Origin: Nectonema munidae
Lineage: Eukaryota > Nematomorpha > Nectonematoida > Nectonematidae
Length of the DNA: 64,000 bases
Reading direction: 5' to 3'
Assembly (NCBI GenBank): GCA_030549495.1
Contig: JAUIRK010001052.1
Coordinates: 3,162,001-3,226,000 of the forward strand
A program made the position numbers and the translations under genes. The notes under the pieces are model-generated. The model did no database searches, had not been told where the DNA came from, and saw nothing but the letters and a program-made list of their open reading frames with translations. Shown piece after piece: positions 45,986 through 58,035 of this stretch; within the stretch, counting starts at the first letter, position 1, and each line of letters starts with the position of its first letter.

Positions 45986-47561
45986 AATCCGATGCCTTCT
46001 TCAAAAGTAAAAAAATGTAACATAATAAGATCAAAGCTGAATAAAGTTAATCTTCCTCCAAACAAAACTCTTTGCGCAATTGAAGAATCCTTTTCACTTT
46101 GGTTTAGTGACGAAATCATTTCTCGCATTGTCTTATTATCAAATATGGAATTGGATCGAGTAAAAAAACTAATAATAAAATAAATTACGATTATTGTGAC
46201 GCGATTGAATGTAAAGCTTTTATTGGATTGATTCTTTGTGCTGGTCATTTGAAGCAAAATCACTCAAATTATGAAATGCTTTGGGACAAAGTTTACGGAC
46301 CTCCAATTTTTAGAGCCACTATGAGTTTGGAAAGGTTCACTTTTTTACGTTTTATAAGATTCGATGATAAAAGTTCGAGAAACGAAAGAAAAGAAAAAGA
46401 CAAACGTGCAGCCATTTGTGAAGTTTGAGTTCTTTTCAATAACAATTTACAAAAACTTTACACACCAGGAGCAAACTTGACAATAGATGAGCAGTTGATT
46501 TCTTTTCATGGAAGATGTTCTTTCAAGCAGTACAGGCCATCTAAACCTGATAAATATGGCGTGAAGATTTTTTGGATTTGTGATTCAAAAAACTTTTATC
46601 CTCTAAAGGGCATCCCTTATCTTGGAAAAGAAGGCGCAAGGAAAAAAAGTGTGGCACAACAAATAGTTTTTCAACTTGTTGAAAAGTATGAGTATTCAAA
46701 TCGAAATATAACATTTGACAGATTTATATACTGCAAAGGCTTTGTTGAAAAAAGGACTAACAATCGTTGGCACATTACGAAAAAACAAAGCTTATATTCC
46801 TAAACAATTTTTGGATACAAGTGAAAGAGAAGAAAATAGCAGCCTTTTTGGTTTTTTTTCATTTTACACTGTAATCTTTTATTCCTAAAAAAAGAAATGT
46901 GTTTTGCTTCTATCCTCCATGCATCATGATAAAAGTATTGGCGAAAATAAGCTAGAAATGATTGAATATTACAATGCTACAAAAGGAGGTGTGAAGAGTT
47001 TAGATCAGCTGGTCCACGAATATACTTGCAAAAGAAAAACGAACTGCTGGCCTCTGGCTTTTTTCATGAATTGTCTTGATGTCGGATGCATAGCTGCATA
47101 TGTTATTTGGAGCAAAACTTTTCCAGAGTAGAACGCAAATGTGCATAATAAGGGAAATAAATTTCTCCTTGATCTAGCAGAATCACTTGTGAAGCCAAAT
47201 ATCATGAGAAGATCTGAAAACTTTGTACAAATGTCTGTTCAACAAGCCATGACAGTTGTAAATGAGGATATTATAACAAGAAAAAGTAATGTATATAAAA
47301 GAAAACGGTGTTTTTTGTGCCAATAAATAAAAGCAGGATGCAAAAACAAGTATGCTATAAATGTGAGAAAAATGTGTGTAATGAACACAGTTTGACTTCT
47401 ATTGTTTGTGATAAATGTAATATTTAAAAAATAAAACTTTTTTATTTCACATGTATTTATTCAGATAAGTGCAAAACATATTAAAACGCATGAACAATTA
47501 TTGTGAGTCTTTTAGGCGCATAACATCGGCTAATCAAAAAAATATTTACACCGGAGAAGGG
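45986..47561 (+). pseudogene. piggyBac element, decayed, left end missing
   Basis: Successive plus-strand frames give SLWFSDEIISRIV, AFIGLILCAGHLKQNHSNYEMLW, RFTFLRFIRFDDKSSR, TIDEQLISFHGRCSFKQYRP (first Asp block), KYGVKIFWICDSKNFY, ITFDRFIYCKGF (second Asp block), YYNATKGGVKSLDQLV (Asp replaced by Lys) and a final Cys finger (CYKCEKNVCNEH). The right end is CCGGAGAAGGG followed by TTAA (47,562-47,565). At least four frame changes or stops. It differs from the element at 20.6 kb by much more than the decay, so it is another family. Confidence 0.75.
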
Positions 47562-47565
47562 TTAA

Positions 47566-48060
47566 ACTTTAATAGCAAGCCATGGTTCTCCTTTTCTACA
47601 CTCCCTTAGGAAGATAAAAGAAACATTTTGCAGGGTAAAACTTAGTAATCCCAATCCTTTGAACTGCAGTAGGTACAAAAATATATTGAAGCAATACGAA
47701 AATGAAGTTAAAAAAGCTAAATCCACGTATTACTTCAATCAATTTCCAACTTGCAAAAAAATAGTATTTGGAACAATTTGAACTAAATTCAGAAATCTTG
47801 CAAAAATGTCTTTCGAAATTCACCCTTCGGTTGTAGTGATTCTGCCGCTCTTTTTTCTCTTCCCTCTGAAAGTTAGTTTGATACATGTATTTAAAATTAT
47901 ATCAATGAATCTATTCCATTGAAATCTTTTTCATTTTATCTACATGAGTTGAGCTATAATGATAATATTGTAGCTGTCTTAGCTTCAACGAATAAAAAAT
48001 CTTGTGGTGATGATGATCAAAAACATATTAGAAAAAAAAATGTATGCAAAATGTTTTAAA
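47566..48060. other. No gene recognised
   Basis: A 96-codon minus-strand frame (47,596-47,886) with an aromatic-rich end is present, but I see no family motif and no splice support. Confidence 0.4.
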
Positions 48061-49500
48061 GTTTGAAAAAACAAATATAACTTTTGAGGGTTGATGTCAA
48101 AGGCCAGACAAAAGCCGCTAGAAGACTCCAACCAGTATTGAAAATACACAAGAAACAAGTTATATTTTTAATCTGTCTGTTAAAAGAGGTTAGTTTCCTG
48201 ATTACCTAAAAATAACGCGAATAATTCCTGTTCTTAAAAATGGCAAATCTCCTAATTTGTTGGATAATTACAGACCCATATTTATTTTGTCCAATTTTTC
48301 AAAAATCTTTGAGAAAATGATCTTTTCAAGGATTACAGCTTTTCTTGACAAACACAATCTAATGATTCATAATCACTTTGGATTTTTTAAAAAACAAATC
48401 GAGTGAGGACGCTGTCTTATTACTGTGTAATTCAATCTCTAACCACTAATGGGAACAAATTTAGAATCGTTTTGTTTTTGGACTTAGCCAAAGCGTTCGA
48501 TAATGTTAACCATAAACTGCTTATTCATAAATTATTTGGAATTGGCATAAGGGGCCTGTTTTGAACTGGTTAAGTAGCTTTTTTCACAGAAGAACGTATT
48601 ATGTTTCCTTCTATGATAATTCTTCTAACTTTAATTATATAGAAAAGGGCGTGCCTCAAGGATCCATTTCGGGTCCACTTTTGTTTCTAATTTTTATAAA
48701 TGCTAACTACTCCAGCAGGCTTCTCTCATCTTATATGCTGATTATGCAGCTCTTTCTTTCAATTTTGATGACGTTTCATCAGCCATTGTGAGCACGAAAA
48801 ATTCTTGTTTAGATTCAATCTCGACATGATGTGATTACAATTTACTTTCATTAAATCTCAACAAATGTTGTTACATGGTTTTTCTAAAACAAAAATTGAA
48901 AACAATTTTCACATATCTCTCAATGGCTTTCCATAACGTAGAGTGAAACATTTTAATTACTTAGGCCTGACTTTTACTGATAATTTATCCTACATATCTT
49001 CTGTACACATAAAACTTTAGCGACTTCTCGCAATTTTCAGCAAAATTAACAAGTCTATAACTTTTGAATGTAAAAAATTTCTTTATAACGCTTTTATCTA
49101 TCCAGCTTTATTATATTGTAATCTAATTTGGGATTCATCTAACTTGACATTCTTGAATAAATTGAAATCATATTAAAATTTTTTTAAAATTCATTTATAC
49201 TCTTCAAAATTTTACTGAATTATTTTCTAGTATTAATATTTACGATATTCTGTCACATTTTAATTTTTATTATAAATCTTGCTAGAAAAATGGATTCTTC
49301 AATTTTTACTTTGTGCTCAATAACCTAATACATGACATTTTACTCGCTCTAATCATTTATTGCATATTCCGAAAATTGTTCAAAAATCACTATTTCGCTC
49401 AGTCCTGATAAGAACGTTCTTCCTCGACAATTGTTTCTGTTCTAGACTTAATTTCAATAGCTCCAGAAGTATTAAAGCTTCTGTTAAATCGATCTTATTT
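48060..49500 (+). pseudogene. Decayed CR1-type LINE, RT portion
   Basis: Broken frames give RIIPVLKNGKSPNLLDNYRP, FSKIFEKMIFSRITAFL, FLDLAKAFDNVNHKLL, NWLSSFFHRRTYYV and KGVPQGSISGPLLFLIFINA. The YADD box is altered. At the 3' side, text equivalent to HFNYLGLTF follows near 48,950. Many breaks. Distinct from the LINE at 41-46 kb. Confidence 0.7.
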
Positions 49501-49509
49501 TGTTAATTG

Positions 49510-50680
49510 TATTTTACATATACATATAAACTAATAGATCAATCATATTGTTAGATATTTACTTACATATTTTTCTCTTATATTATATATTCTCAAACTT
49601 TTTTCATTTTCATTTAGATATATTTTTTTTCCTTTTTTATATTATAATTTTTATAGTCAATCAAGCTAGAGCTGTTAAAATCCTGATAAAGCATCACAAC
49701 TTCCTTTTTCACCTTCGCTGTAAGACCCCACTTTATGGATTCTTATTTTCTTCTTTCTATATTCTTTTTGATTTCGCAATAAATTAATAAAATTTATAAT
49801 AAGATAAGTTTTCACTAAGCTTAAACAATATCACTTTCATTATTCATACTGAGTTTCGGAAATGTGCGAAAGTTTTTACAATTCTATTGAAAAAATAAAT
49901 AAATAAAAATTAAATTAAAAGTAAAACTTCTACTAATTACTAATTAAAAAAGATAGACTTTTTCAATAAACCTTTATTTATCGTTTTGTCTATTTTTTTT
50001 GAATAAACTAATTCTTTGCCTCAACCTGGTGAAACTATAGTTTACTCCAATGTATAGGATCATCTGTTATTTAAAAAAGTGAGGATAGAGTTGCTATATC
50101 TCCTGGTTTTCTGAGATTGTCCCGATTTCATCTCCGCTTGGGGGATTTAGAAGAATCATTCACTAATCCGATCGTTGCAAAAAAGAGGCTTATTCAAATT
50201 TAATTCCAAATATGAATCAGTATATCTTTTTTTAGGATAAAAATTCTTTCTTACTTTCAAAGCATTCTTCATATTAATTATTTTTGTGAAGAATAAAAAA
50301 ATTCTTCTTGACATTTTAAAAGATGATTTTTGTTCCAGTTTAGTGATTTAAAAATCCGGCAACTCTAAGTGAGCATGAAGTAAATATGTGTAATTTGCAT
50401 ACAACGAAGAACTAAGATATGGAAGAGCATTTTAGAGAATTTAAGAAAGCGAACAAAAATGCAAATCCAGAAAGAAGGCAATTTTGACAACATAATCACT
50501 TGCAGAAAGGGATGTTGTGTGAAGACAGAGTGACGATTTTCAAAAAATGAAACCATGTGTGGGTCATCTATTCTAAGAGCTATGTCCTATTTTGCGTATA
50601 TATATATATGCATTTAAACAGTACTAAGAACCTTCTGTGAGAGACACTTTGTCGCTTGAAAATAAATTTTGAATTATTTG
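49510..50680. other. No gene seen
   Basis: AT-rich; small TA runs near 50,600. Nothing recognised. Confidence 0.45.
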
Positions 50681-50689
50681 GATATATAT

Positions 50690-51247
50690 ATATATACTAG
50701 CCGGTCCCGTGGTCGTTTCTCGCTTCGCTCGAAACAGTGTTTCTCGCTGCGCTCGAAACATAGGATTCTGGGTAATGTGTATATTGAGTTGCTAATTAAA
50801 ATTCGCTTCGCTCGAAACGACCACGGGACCTGCTAGTTTTTTTTTGTTTAGGCTGCGCTCGAAACATAGGATTCTGAGTAGTGTGTATTTTGATTTGCTA
50901 ATAGTGTTATATGGTATGGTGATGAGTTTTTAGAATAATTGTATCTTTTCTGTGTATTTTTCTATTACACCATATAAAAATACATACAAAAGATATTTCA
51001 ACCAATCAGAATGCTTCAAGCGACACTCACAATACAGATATATGAACTCATCACACATATAAAAATACACATAGAACATATAATAATTTCAACCAATCAG
51101 AATGCTTCAAACACATACACACATATAAACTCATCACACCATATAAAAATACACACAAAACATTTAATAATTTCAACCAATCAGAATGCTTCCAGCGACA
51201 CACAGACACACACACACACACACGCTAGCTTATTATAATATAGATAA
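50690..51247. repeat. Composite repeat with CGCTTCGCTCGAAAC motifs and three tandem units
   Basis: The left part has an inverted pair, CTAGCCGGTCCCGTGGTCG (50,698-) and CGACCACGGGACCTGCTAG (50,819-), around direct repeats of CTCG(C)TTCGCTCGAAAC and CGCTCGAAACATAGGATTC. The right part is three 84-85-bp units starting at 50,971, 51,056 and 51,140, each with CATATAAAAATACA and AACCAATCAGAATGCTTC. It ends in a CA run and GCTAGCTTATTATAATATAG. Relatives are at 12,041 and 61,617. CTAG at both ends could fit a Helitron-like origin, but this is not established. Confidence 0.65.
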
Positions 51248-51249
51248 GC

Positions 51250-51590
51250 ATCAAATAGCATGGCATTTAAAAATACCATTTTTTCAATAAAAATTAACAT
51301 CTATGAACAATTACTTCTATAATGTTAAAATAAATTTTTGTTTTCATCTTAAATTTATAAAAATAATCCATATTTTAAAATTATATTATAAATTCTTAAA
51401 TAACTGTTTTTAGTTTTTTTCAACAAAAAACAAATTAAGAAAAATATTTTGATAAATTCAAATTTCTAAAAATTTTTTTTATAAATTTAAAATTAAAACA
51501 GATTTGTTCAAAAAATAAATTTATATAAAACAATTTTCATCGCTTTATCCAACGGAGGGCCGTACAGGAGATCCACGTTATTTACTGTGT
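51250..51590. other. No gene seen
   Basis: AT-rich; includes the intron downstream of the small exon at 51,597. A last exon of the gamma-subunit-like gene was sought here and to the left but not found. Confidence 0.4.
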
Positions 51591-51596
51591 CCTTAC

Positions 51597-51622
51597 TCTT
51601 CTGGTGCTTTCCCAAATCCCTC
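51597..51622 (-). CDS. G-protein gamma-like gene, 26-bp second exon
   Basis: Acceptor GGATTTTTTGTAG and donor GTAAGG enclose 26 bases. In phase with the exon at 51,941 they read EGFGKAPE plus two bases. The GNG13 gamma subunit has the similar turn (WIEDGIPKDPF) at this place. Such a small exon is only credible because both splice sites are strong and the frame holds; without the donor, the frame closes at once. Confidence 0.35.
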
Positions 51623-51940
51623 CTACAAAAAATCCCAAAAATCTAGAGATAGTTTTTTTCTGAATTTGTGATTGAGTTAGTTAAAAAGAAGCTATTTCTT
51701 TCTATTTGACATCAAAAAGCAGTGAAGGGTTAATTTTGAAGGTAGATTCAGAGTGATATATGAAGGAAATTTTTGAAGGGAGATTTATTTCTATAACCCT
51801 AACCTTTGTGTGCTTTAATAACTAACTTTTGAATCAAATTCACTTTGCCAAATCAGGCATAGCACTGTGAAGGTCGTATAAATTCATGCATTCATAAAGT
51901 ACTGTTTAAAAAGTCCCAAAATTACAAGTGCTAACTTTAC

Positions 51941-52045
51941 CTGAATATATTCAAAGAGATCTTTGAGCGTGACACTGACTTTTTCTCTCTTTACTTGAAG
52001 TTCGAGTTCCAATTGGGAAATGACGCACTTCTCTTGGCTAACCAT
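51941..52045 (-). CDS. G-protein gamma subunit-like, first coding exon
   Basis: Starts at ATG (52,045) with the acceptor TTTACTTAG six bases upstream, and ends at donor GTAAAG in phase 0. It encodes MVSQEKCVISQLELELQVKR, then EKVSVTLKDLFEYIQ. The pattern QLxxEL...R.xVS....L..YI(E/Q) fits the helix of heterotrimeric G-protein gamma subunits, and an intron at the end of this helix is usual for the family. Gamma subunits pair with beta and anchor to the membrane by a prenylated CaaX tail; the exon encoding that tail was not found. The match is by eye and the exon is short, so another coiled-coil protein is possible. Confidence 0.45.
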
Positions 52046-52194
52046 TTTTTCCTAAGTAAACGATATACTCACAGTAAAGTTCAATGTAAATATATTCAAG
52101 CACACCATTTTAGATTAGAGTAAAGGTAGGTAACGTGGGGTGTTTTCATCGAGAAGGCAGAAGTGTGCTGCTTGTATCGAAATATGAAGAAAGG

Positions 52195-52275
52195 AGGTTT
52201 GATGCAGGATCGAACCCAAGACTAAGAGTTATCGAAACCCAGTATCTAACTAACTTTATACTCACGCCCTCATTT
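52195..52275 (-). repeat. tRNA-like sequence, probably a tRNA-derived SINE
   Basis: On the minus strand an A-box-like GTATAAAGTTAGTTAGATAC is followed 28 bases later by a B-box, GGGTTCGATCC, in a T-arm-like context. Between them, a TGGGT/ACTC(T)-type stem could be an anticodon arm with CGA in its loop. The acceptor ends do not pair well, so a SINE head is likelier than a working tRNA gene. Confidence 0.45.
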
Positions 52276-52439
52276 AGGGTTTTAAGTTGGTAATTTTTAC
52301 TAACTAAGAAAGTAATATAATACCTAACAAAAACAAACTTAATAACAAATAAAAAGGAGTATCTAAACTTTAGTTCGACATAACTGGGCAAGTGTGGCCC
52401 TTTGATCAAAACCACCCATGCTACCCCACGTTCCATCAC

Positions 52440-55350
52440 TATTGAGGTGTAACATTAATTATTTTAGAAGCACTTTAAAAAAAATTTTTTTTTAAATTTT
52501 ATTTCGTAAATCAAGTATAAAAATTTACTATAAACTTCAAATAAATTCTAAATATATCATTTTCACTTTAAGTTCTTCCTTTTTCTTTTAAAAAGTTAAA
52601 ATGAAAAAAAAGTTAAATGAAAAAGGACGAATTTATGGTGAAAATGCTATATTTAAAAGACTTTTGAGAAAAATTTGGAAGCATTTTTTTCATAAAATTA
52701 ATTAAATATTACATAATTATAAAATTAAATTATATACGATTGTATGTAAAAACCGGGCTTCTTTAAAAAATTTTGATCCAGGGGGAATTGCTCCATAAAT
52801 TTACTCTCAATTGTCCTGTTAATGAACCCAAAATTTTAACAGTATTTTACTTTAAGTTAATTTTGTTTCAGTCTGTGCATGAAAAAATCTTACCAGGTTT
52901 TTTGTATTCATAATCAATTCCTTGGAGTTTCTGAAAAACTTTGAGGAATTTAGAAAATTGATTCAAGGAGATAAAATTTGCAATTCAAAACTTCTTTTTG
53001 ACTTTTATTTGGATTTTATGATGTTGCGTGCACAGAAACAAACTTTTTTGAAAAGGAATAATTCTGCATAAGATTACTACGTATAAATTTTTTTGATGTC
53101 CATATATTTTTGTTTCATCTTCACTTTTTATGTTTTCTGTATATCTTCAATCTATCTTATCTTTCAATTGAGTAAATTGCTCTCATATTTTAAAGCGCAT
53201 ATCTTTTTGTTCTTCTCTGCAGTTATCGTGATGTTCACAAGCTTTTTGTAATGCTCAATTATGCTTTCTTCCATCCTCATTTTGAAAAAAAAAGAAATTT
53301 AGCATGAATATGCAATTAAATTGCACCATCGACTCTTTAACTTCAGAGGTCGTTGGGAAGACACAAAAAGCATACCTATAGCTATGTATAAATTGAATGA
53401 ATATACAGTAGATTTACAAAAAAACAAATAAAAACATAATAAAACATGGTTGCCTGTAGTAATGTAATATAATCGTTTGTTACACTGTGCATTCTTACTT
53501 TGCGTACTCGATATACCTGTATTACTGAGTTTTGGTCTTTTTAAGGACCGATGCTTAACTACCCCGAGAGGAACTTCTGATAGGTTCGTAACTCTTGAAA
53601 TATTCCGGTTTTAATAGAAACTAAATAACGGAATCCCAGGGGATATAGGAAGAATTTCGACTTTTTCTTCACCTATTTTATAACGGTAAAGAAGGAGGTA
53701 TTAAAAAATCGACCACTAAATATCACAACTATATCTTTTTTTGTATATCTGATAAGCAGAGCTAGGAAGGGTCGGGGTATATCTGACTGAAAAAACTAAA
53801 AAACTTAATAAATTCTACACCAACTCTTCGCATCCGAAATTCGATGAAAGAAGATACACACTATGTGATAACAAAAATAAATATTTTTTCTTTATTTAAA
53901 ATAGTAAAAAACCGATCAGACGCCAATCGCTTAAAATCTCCGAATCGGACACCCCAACTCTGGTGACAATTTTGGGAGTCAGAACAGGTAAGGCTGGAGA
54001 ATTTTGCGGAATTTGAACTCTTAAAATTGAAATAACAATGAATATACTGTTTGAGTAGTGAAGCAGTGTAACAATAATAATAAAACATTTTTGTGCAAAG
54101 TATTAAATTCAAATAGTAGCTAAAACTTGGAAAGCACTCATTCAATGAAAACATCGAATACCTTTTAAAAAGTCTAACTTCAAATAATCAAGTAGTTATA
54201 ATGTGTATTTTAAAAAGCCCCCCCCCCCTCCTCCCAAAATAATTTGTTGAATACACCATTGGATATACGTGTATATTTATTATATTTTTTGAAGAAAAAA
54301 TACCATTCAATTTTCTAGTTGCAAATAGTATATAAACACATATGAGGGTGAAATGAACTATTGTAGAAATTTTTTCCATCAGATGTAGAGCTTATGGATA
54401 AGTTTTCACGTGTTTTTGTATTATTTTGATAATAATAATTGAACAAAATGGATTATTATTCACTTAAAATTGAGTTTAGACAATTAAAATTGATTTAAAG
54501 AAATAAATTCAGAAAATTTCCAAAAATATATAAAATTCAGATATTAATCCCATAATCTAATGCAAAAAATGCTTGTAGTGTTTAGATACAGTATTTGGAA
54601 CAAATAAGCAATTATTTTTTCTTCATTTTTGGAACATTTAACAGAGTATGCCTGTATATCTACTTAAATCAAGTGGGCTACCAAAAAGTGCAGGAGGGCA
54701 TTCTGGCCTTTGTTATTAGAACTTTGGCAGTGCGTCCAAATTAACATCTGCCCAGGCCGGGCTTGTGCTACGCATGCCATTGCAATAATATACACGTGGT
54801 TTACAAATCAATAGATTTTAGTTGTCATTAAAAATTATAAAAAAATTTATTAGTAATTAGAAAGAAAATGGATTAGATATATCAAAAATCATAACTATGT
54901 CATTAAAAATATATTATTCATATAAAAAATTGTGTAAATATGTGAACAATGCGAACTTGGCAAAGTAATAAACACATGTGTCTTTTTACACATGAGTATT
55001 TCTGTTGTAAAAGTAAAAAAGAAATAACAAAAAGTTAGCACACACCGAGTAAATTTGGTTGGTAGGAAGGAAGAAAGAAATGCATACTTAAATAATAATA
55101 ATAATAATAATACCTTTTGCATCAAATGTTCGCGATGTATGAATGAATAAACGTATACAAGTGTATGCCATATGAAAGTAATACTATAAAGATTTCAACA
55201 AGATCCGCATACGCAAGCGAAGGTAGAGAGATGGCAGTGCTAAGCAGGTCTTTGTGAATGCGGTGAATATTGAGGCAGCACCAGGATGAAGCGAAGCGAT
55301 GTTAGTTTGATGGATAGAGCGAGTGGGTGTGTGTAAGAGATGTGTTTGAG
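52440..55350. other. No gene recognised
   Basis: AT-rich. A C-run lies at about 54,219-54,228 and an ATA/ATT run near 55,095. The stretch 54,660-54,790 is higher in GC and may be a decayed element, but no ends or motifs were identified. Confidence 0.4.
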
Positions 55351-55353
55351 CAT

Positions 55354-55543
55354 TCAGACATTAGACTTTTTTCTGTAGTTGATGAGGTATTTGCAGCAAT
55401 GCGACATGAGAAGGGATGTGGGCGATTCTTCCTGCTCCTCGCCGGCGTTAGATGGAACATCTTTGATGAAAATGTCCAAGCCGTATTGGCCTTCACTGGG
55501 GAGTGAGATGTAAAAGTTGATCACACTTTTACGCTCTGTCCAT
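55354..55543 (-). CDS. Hillarin/kyphoscoliosis-peptidase-like protein, last coding exon
   Basis: Acceptor CTTCTTTAG; the exon starts with the last base of a Lys codon and ends at TGA. It reads KWTERKSVINFYISLPSEGQ, then YGLDIFIKDVPSN, an acidic linker, and SHCCKYLINYRKKSNV. The pattern F.(I/L)(R/S)(L/M)P..G.Y.(L/F)(D/E)(I/L)(F/Y)..D, ending in (C)xYLI, fits the C-terminal domain repeated in Hillarin (fly), LTD-1 (worm) and kyphoscoliosis peptidase (vertebrates). These are cytoskeletal proteins with a transglutaminase-like core. Upstream exons with that core were not found in the window. Confidence 0.55.
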
Positions 55544-55589
55544 CTAAAGAAGAAAAGCATTCCGTTAAAAGTAAAATTACTACGAAGTC

Positions 55590-55885
55590 AAATTGACCAC
55601 AAAGTTTTATTTGATCAAGTCAGATGCCAAGAACTCAGATTAAGATATCTTAACACTAGAATTACTAAGGGATTATACATAAATGACGCCCCCAAAATTT
55701 TAAAATTTTTGACCCCCTTTCTCTCCCTCTTCTGTCGTCATTTTTACCCACCCCTCCTTTTAATGCAGAGCATTTAGAATTCGATAGGGGGTGTCATATA
55801 TGTATGCTCCTTAAGCGGTTAAATTGACCAAGTTTTATTTGATCAAGTCAGATTCCAAGACCAAGGTAGATTCAGATCTCTTACT
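55590..55885. repeat. Direct repeat around a MITE
   Basis: A block of about 45 bp (AAATTGACC...TTTTATTTGATCAAGTCAGA) occurs at 55,590-55,635 and again at 55,821-55,860, on either side of the MITE at 55,654. It lies in the intron between the two Hillarin-like exons. Confidence 0.7.
55654..55818. mobile_element. piggyBac-like MITE, 165 bp
   Basis: TTAA on both sides (55,650-55,653 and 55,819-55,822). The ends, CACTAGAATTACTAAGGG and CTCCTTAAGCGG, are imperfect inverted repeats that extend to ATACATA/TATGTAT. Internally it has C- and G-rich blocks (ACGCCCCC and AGGGGGTGT) that could pair. Non-coding. Confidence 0.6.
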
Positions 55886-56841
55886 AGAATAAACTTGGTA
55901 ACATTTTTCACATCTTTAATGAATATTACTATTTGGGTACTCAACATTTTAACAAAAAAGAAAAAAATTAAAATATCTCCCTATACTGTGATGTAAAAAT
56001 AGGATTATAAAATTTTTTGTGTGATATAATACTTAAATTACATATAAATATATGTTTAAAATGTTGAAGGATCAATTTGAAAGTTCGATATATGTAGGCA
56101 AATTCCCGTCTTCCAATATTAAGTTTTGTTTATAGGTATTCAAGGAAACCGCTAATTTTTGAAAGAAATTTTGGAATCCAGGATTTCAAAATTTTTGAGA
56201 GAATTCCTAATATGTTTTTAATAAACGGAATCAGAATAAAGTATTGCATTAAGATGATTAAATCTATATAAAATATAGGTTAGGTTGTAAATAACGTGGT
56301 TCAAATATTCAATCAGTGAAAATTATTTTTAAAAAATTGAAAATAGAATAATCAAAATGATATTTCACATATATTATTTTTGAAAAGATATAAAAAAACG
56401 GATATTACAGTGGTTCTATAATCAAGAATACTAAAAGAAGATACACAAACATTTATCAATATTAAATTATTATTAATTATTTATAGTTTAAAATTAATGA
56501 GAGATTTGTTCCTGTTTAGTTTCAATTATTTTAAGTGCTTCTCATGTTGCGCATCTACACGATTTCTCGACTTGTATTCTGTCTGAAGGGTGAAAAACCC
56601 CGGTTTCACAAAAATATGTTGTTGGAAGAGGAACTAAAACAGTGAGTGTTTTTTGAAATAGTTGAAATGAAATCCGTTTTTAACAAAGTTTATTGAGCAG
56701 TCTCGCACCCTTTAGGGGTGCTTGCACCCCAGGTCATGAACCCCCGGGGTGGGTTTGCAGTTATAGGATAGGAGAAGCTGGGCGCAGATGATAAAAGTGG
56801 CATATGGAATAAATTTGTGTCGAAATTTGTGGAAAACTTAC

Positions 56842-57014
56842 TTAGCAACAACGCACTCGGATAAGATGTGCTCACTGGTATCGTTTTTGTGAAGTCTGGT
56901 CATGAAGTCGGAAAGGAAGTACATCAACTTGAAGGAGACTTCGATCTGAGATTGAGTTGTGTTGATGACGGCGTCTTCGTGAGTCAACGGAACCAAGCCA
57001 AACAACTTATACGC
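56842..57014 (-). CDS. Hillarin/kyphoscoliosis-peptidase-like protein, penultimate exon
   Basis: Acceptor TGATTCTTAG and donor GTAAGT. The 173 bases read AYKLFGLVPLTHEDAVINTT, QSQIEVSFKLMYFLSDFMTR and LHKNDTSEHILSECVVAK. The GLVPLTHEDAVI...Q(I)EVSFKL start matches the first half of the Hillarin-type domain, which the last exon completes through a shared Lys codon. Codon use is richer in GC than the surroundings, as expected of a constrained host exon. Confidence 0.6.
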
Positions 57015-57660
57015 CTAAGAATCACATATAAGAGAGTTGGAAAAAGTAGCAGTGTCGAAATAAAGATTCAAAAATACTTCACAACTTAAGATTACTTATT
57101 TGACAATGATTATTATTAATTTAGTTTTTCTTTTTAGATGAAATATTCAAGGTATAAATATAAAAAAATGTTTCCCATATTCCACTCAAACACTGATTGA
57201 CTATTCAAAATTTGTTCCTCAATTTCCATAATAATTGACAAGTGTTCAACCAATTTTTAAATAGCTCTTGATGTGTAAAATCTTAAAAATCTATTGTCGC
57301 GGTTAGGATTATCATAGAATTAGCATTGGTGCTAGGGTTGAGATTAAGTTGAGTGTTGGCGAACTCGTGTACATGCATACATTTACATAAACAATTTTTG
57401 ACACAAACTTTCCTATTTATTTGTATTAATACACGCCTGGCAAAAAATTGGTTAATTTTCTAGACATACATATGAAACGCACATATTGACATTAGACACC
57501 CATACACTCAAATACTTAAGTTTGAAAGACAGTGGTATAGCCTCATATTCACATTGCCTTTTCTTCATCAATCATTATAAAATTAATGAACTAGAAACAT
57601 AAGGTAGATACTGAGAAGCAGGATTTCAGGATACCGAGAATATTTCTCTGGTTTCTTTAA

Positions 57661-57789
57661 CCCATTTACGACCAATGTTCCTATTTTAGAACATAAGTAA
57701 TTTCATCTTCGTCTGCTTTTTTCAATGACTTTGAATATAAATCGTCTGCTTTTTTTGGATATCGTCTGCTTTGCTTGGTCTTAAATGGG
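57661..57789. mobile_element. piggyBac-like MITE, 129 bp, second copy
   Basis: TTAA on both sides (57,657-57,660 and 57,790-57,793). It differs from the copy at 8398 by only a handful of bases and one small length change in a T-run, so both moved recently. The three CGTCTGC motifs and the TGTTCC palindrome are kept. Confidence 0.9.
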
Positions 57790-57997
57790 TTAAAGTGCAC
57801 CCACCCTTATTACATCGTTTACAACCGACGACACTAACCTCATTTGTTTCTCCGCGATGTGTTTGAAAAAGCCCATTGTCGGTGAAAATTCATTTCGTTT
57901 TAAAACTTTGTGCGAAATAAATTGTTTACTCTTTCTCTATATAATAAAGAGTAATTTGTGTAATGCAAGAATAAATATATTTGGCGGAATCCTTTAG

Positions 57998-58035
57998 CCA
58001 ATGTTACGGCACCCATATGTGCCGCGAAACACTGG
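57998..58035. repeat. Near-palindrome of two hAT-like ends
   Basis: CCAATGTTACGGCACC and the inverted CCAGTGTTTCGCGGCAC meet at CATATG. It looks like two element ends with the interior lost. The 31 bases before it (from about 57,970) recur with one mismatch before the hAT MITE at 60,886. Confidence 0.55.

Noticed and set aside
45928-46263. Minus-strand frame with a long Glu run
   Set aside because: The Glu run is the (TTC)n end of the LINE read backwards, and the rest is antisense to piggyBac.
47596-47886. 96-codon minus-strand frame
   Set aside because: Aromatic-rich, no family resemblance, next to decayed elements; likely chance.
52195-52275. Functional tRNA gene
   Set aside because: A- and B-box-like words are present, but the acceptor stem does not pair and the T-stem is imperfect; a SINE head is likelier.
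53160-53275. Minus-strand helical frame (MEESIIEHYKKLVNI...) as a possible exon
   Set aside because: There is a plausible acceptor but no donor in frame, and it ends in a stop without a recognisable C-terminus. It could not be tied to the gamma-like or Hillarin-like genes.
57295-57375. Telomere-like TTAGGG text
   Set aside because: Only isolated AGGGTT-type words; no tandem array.
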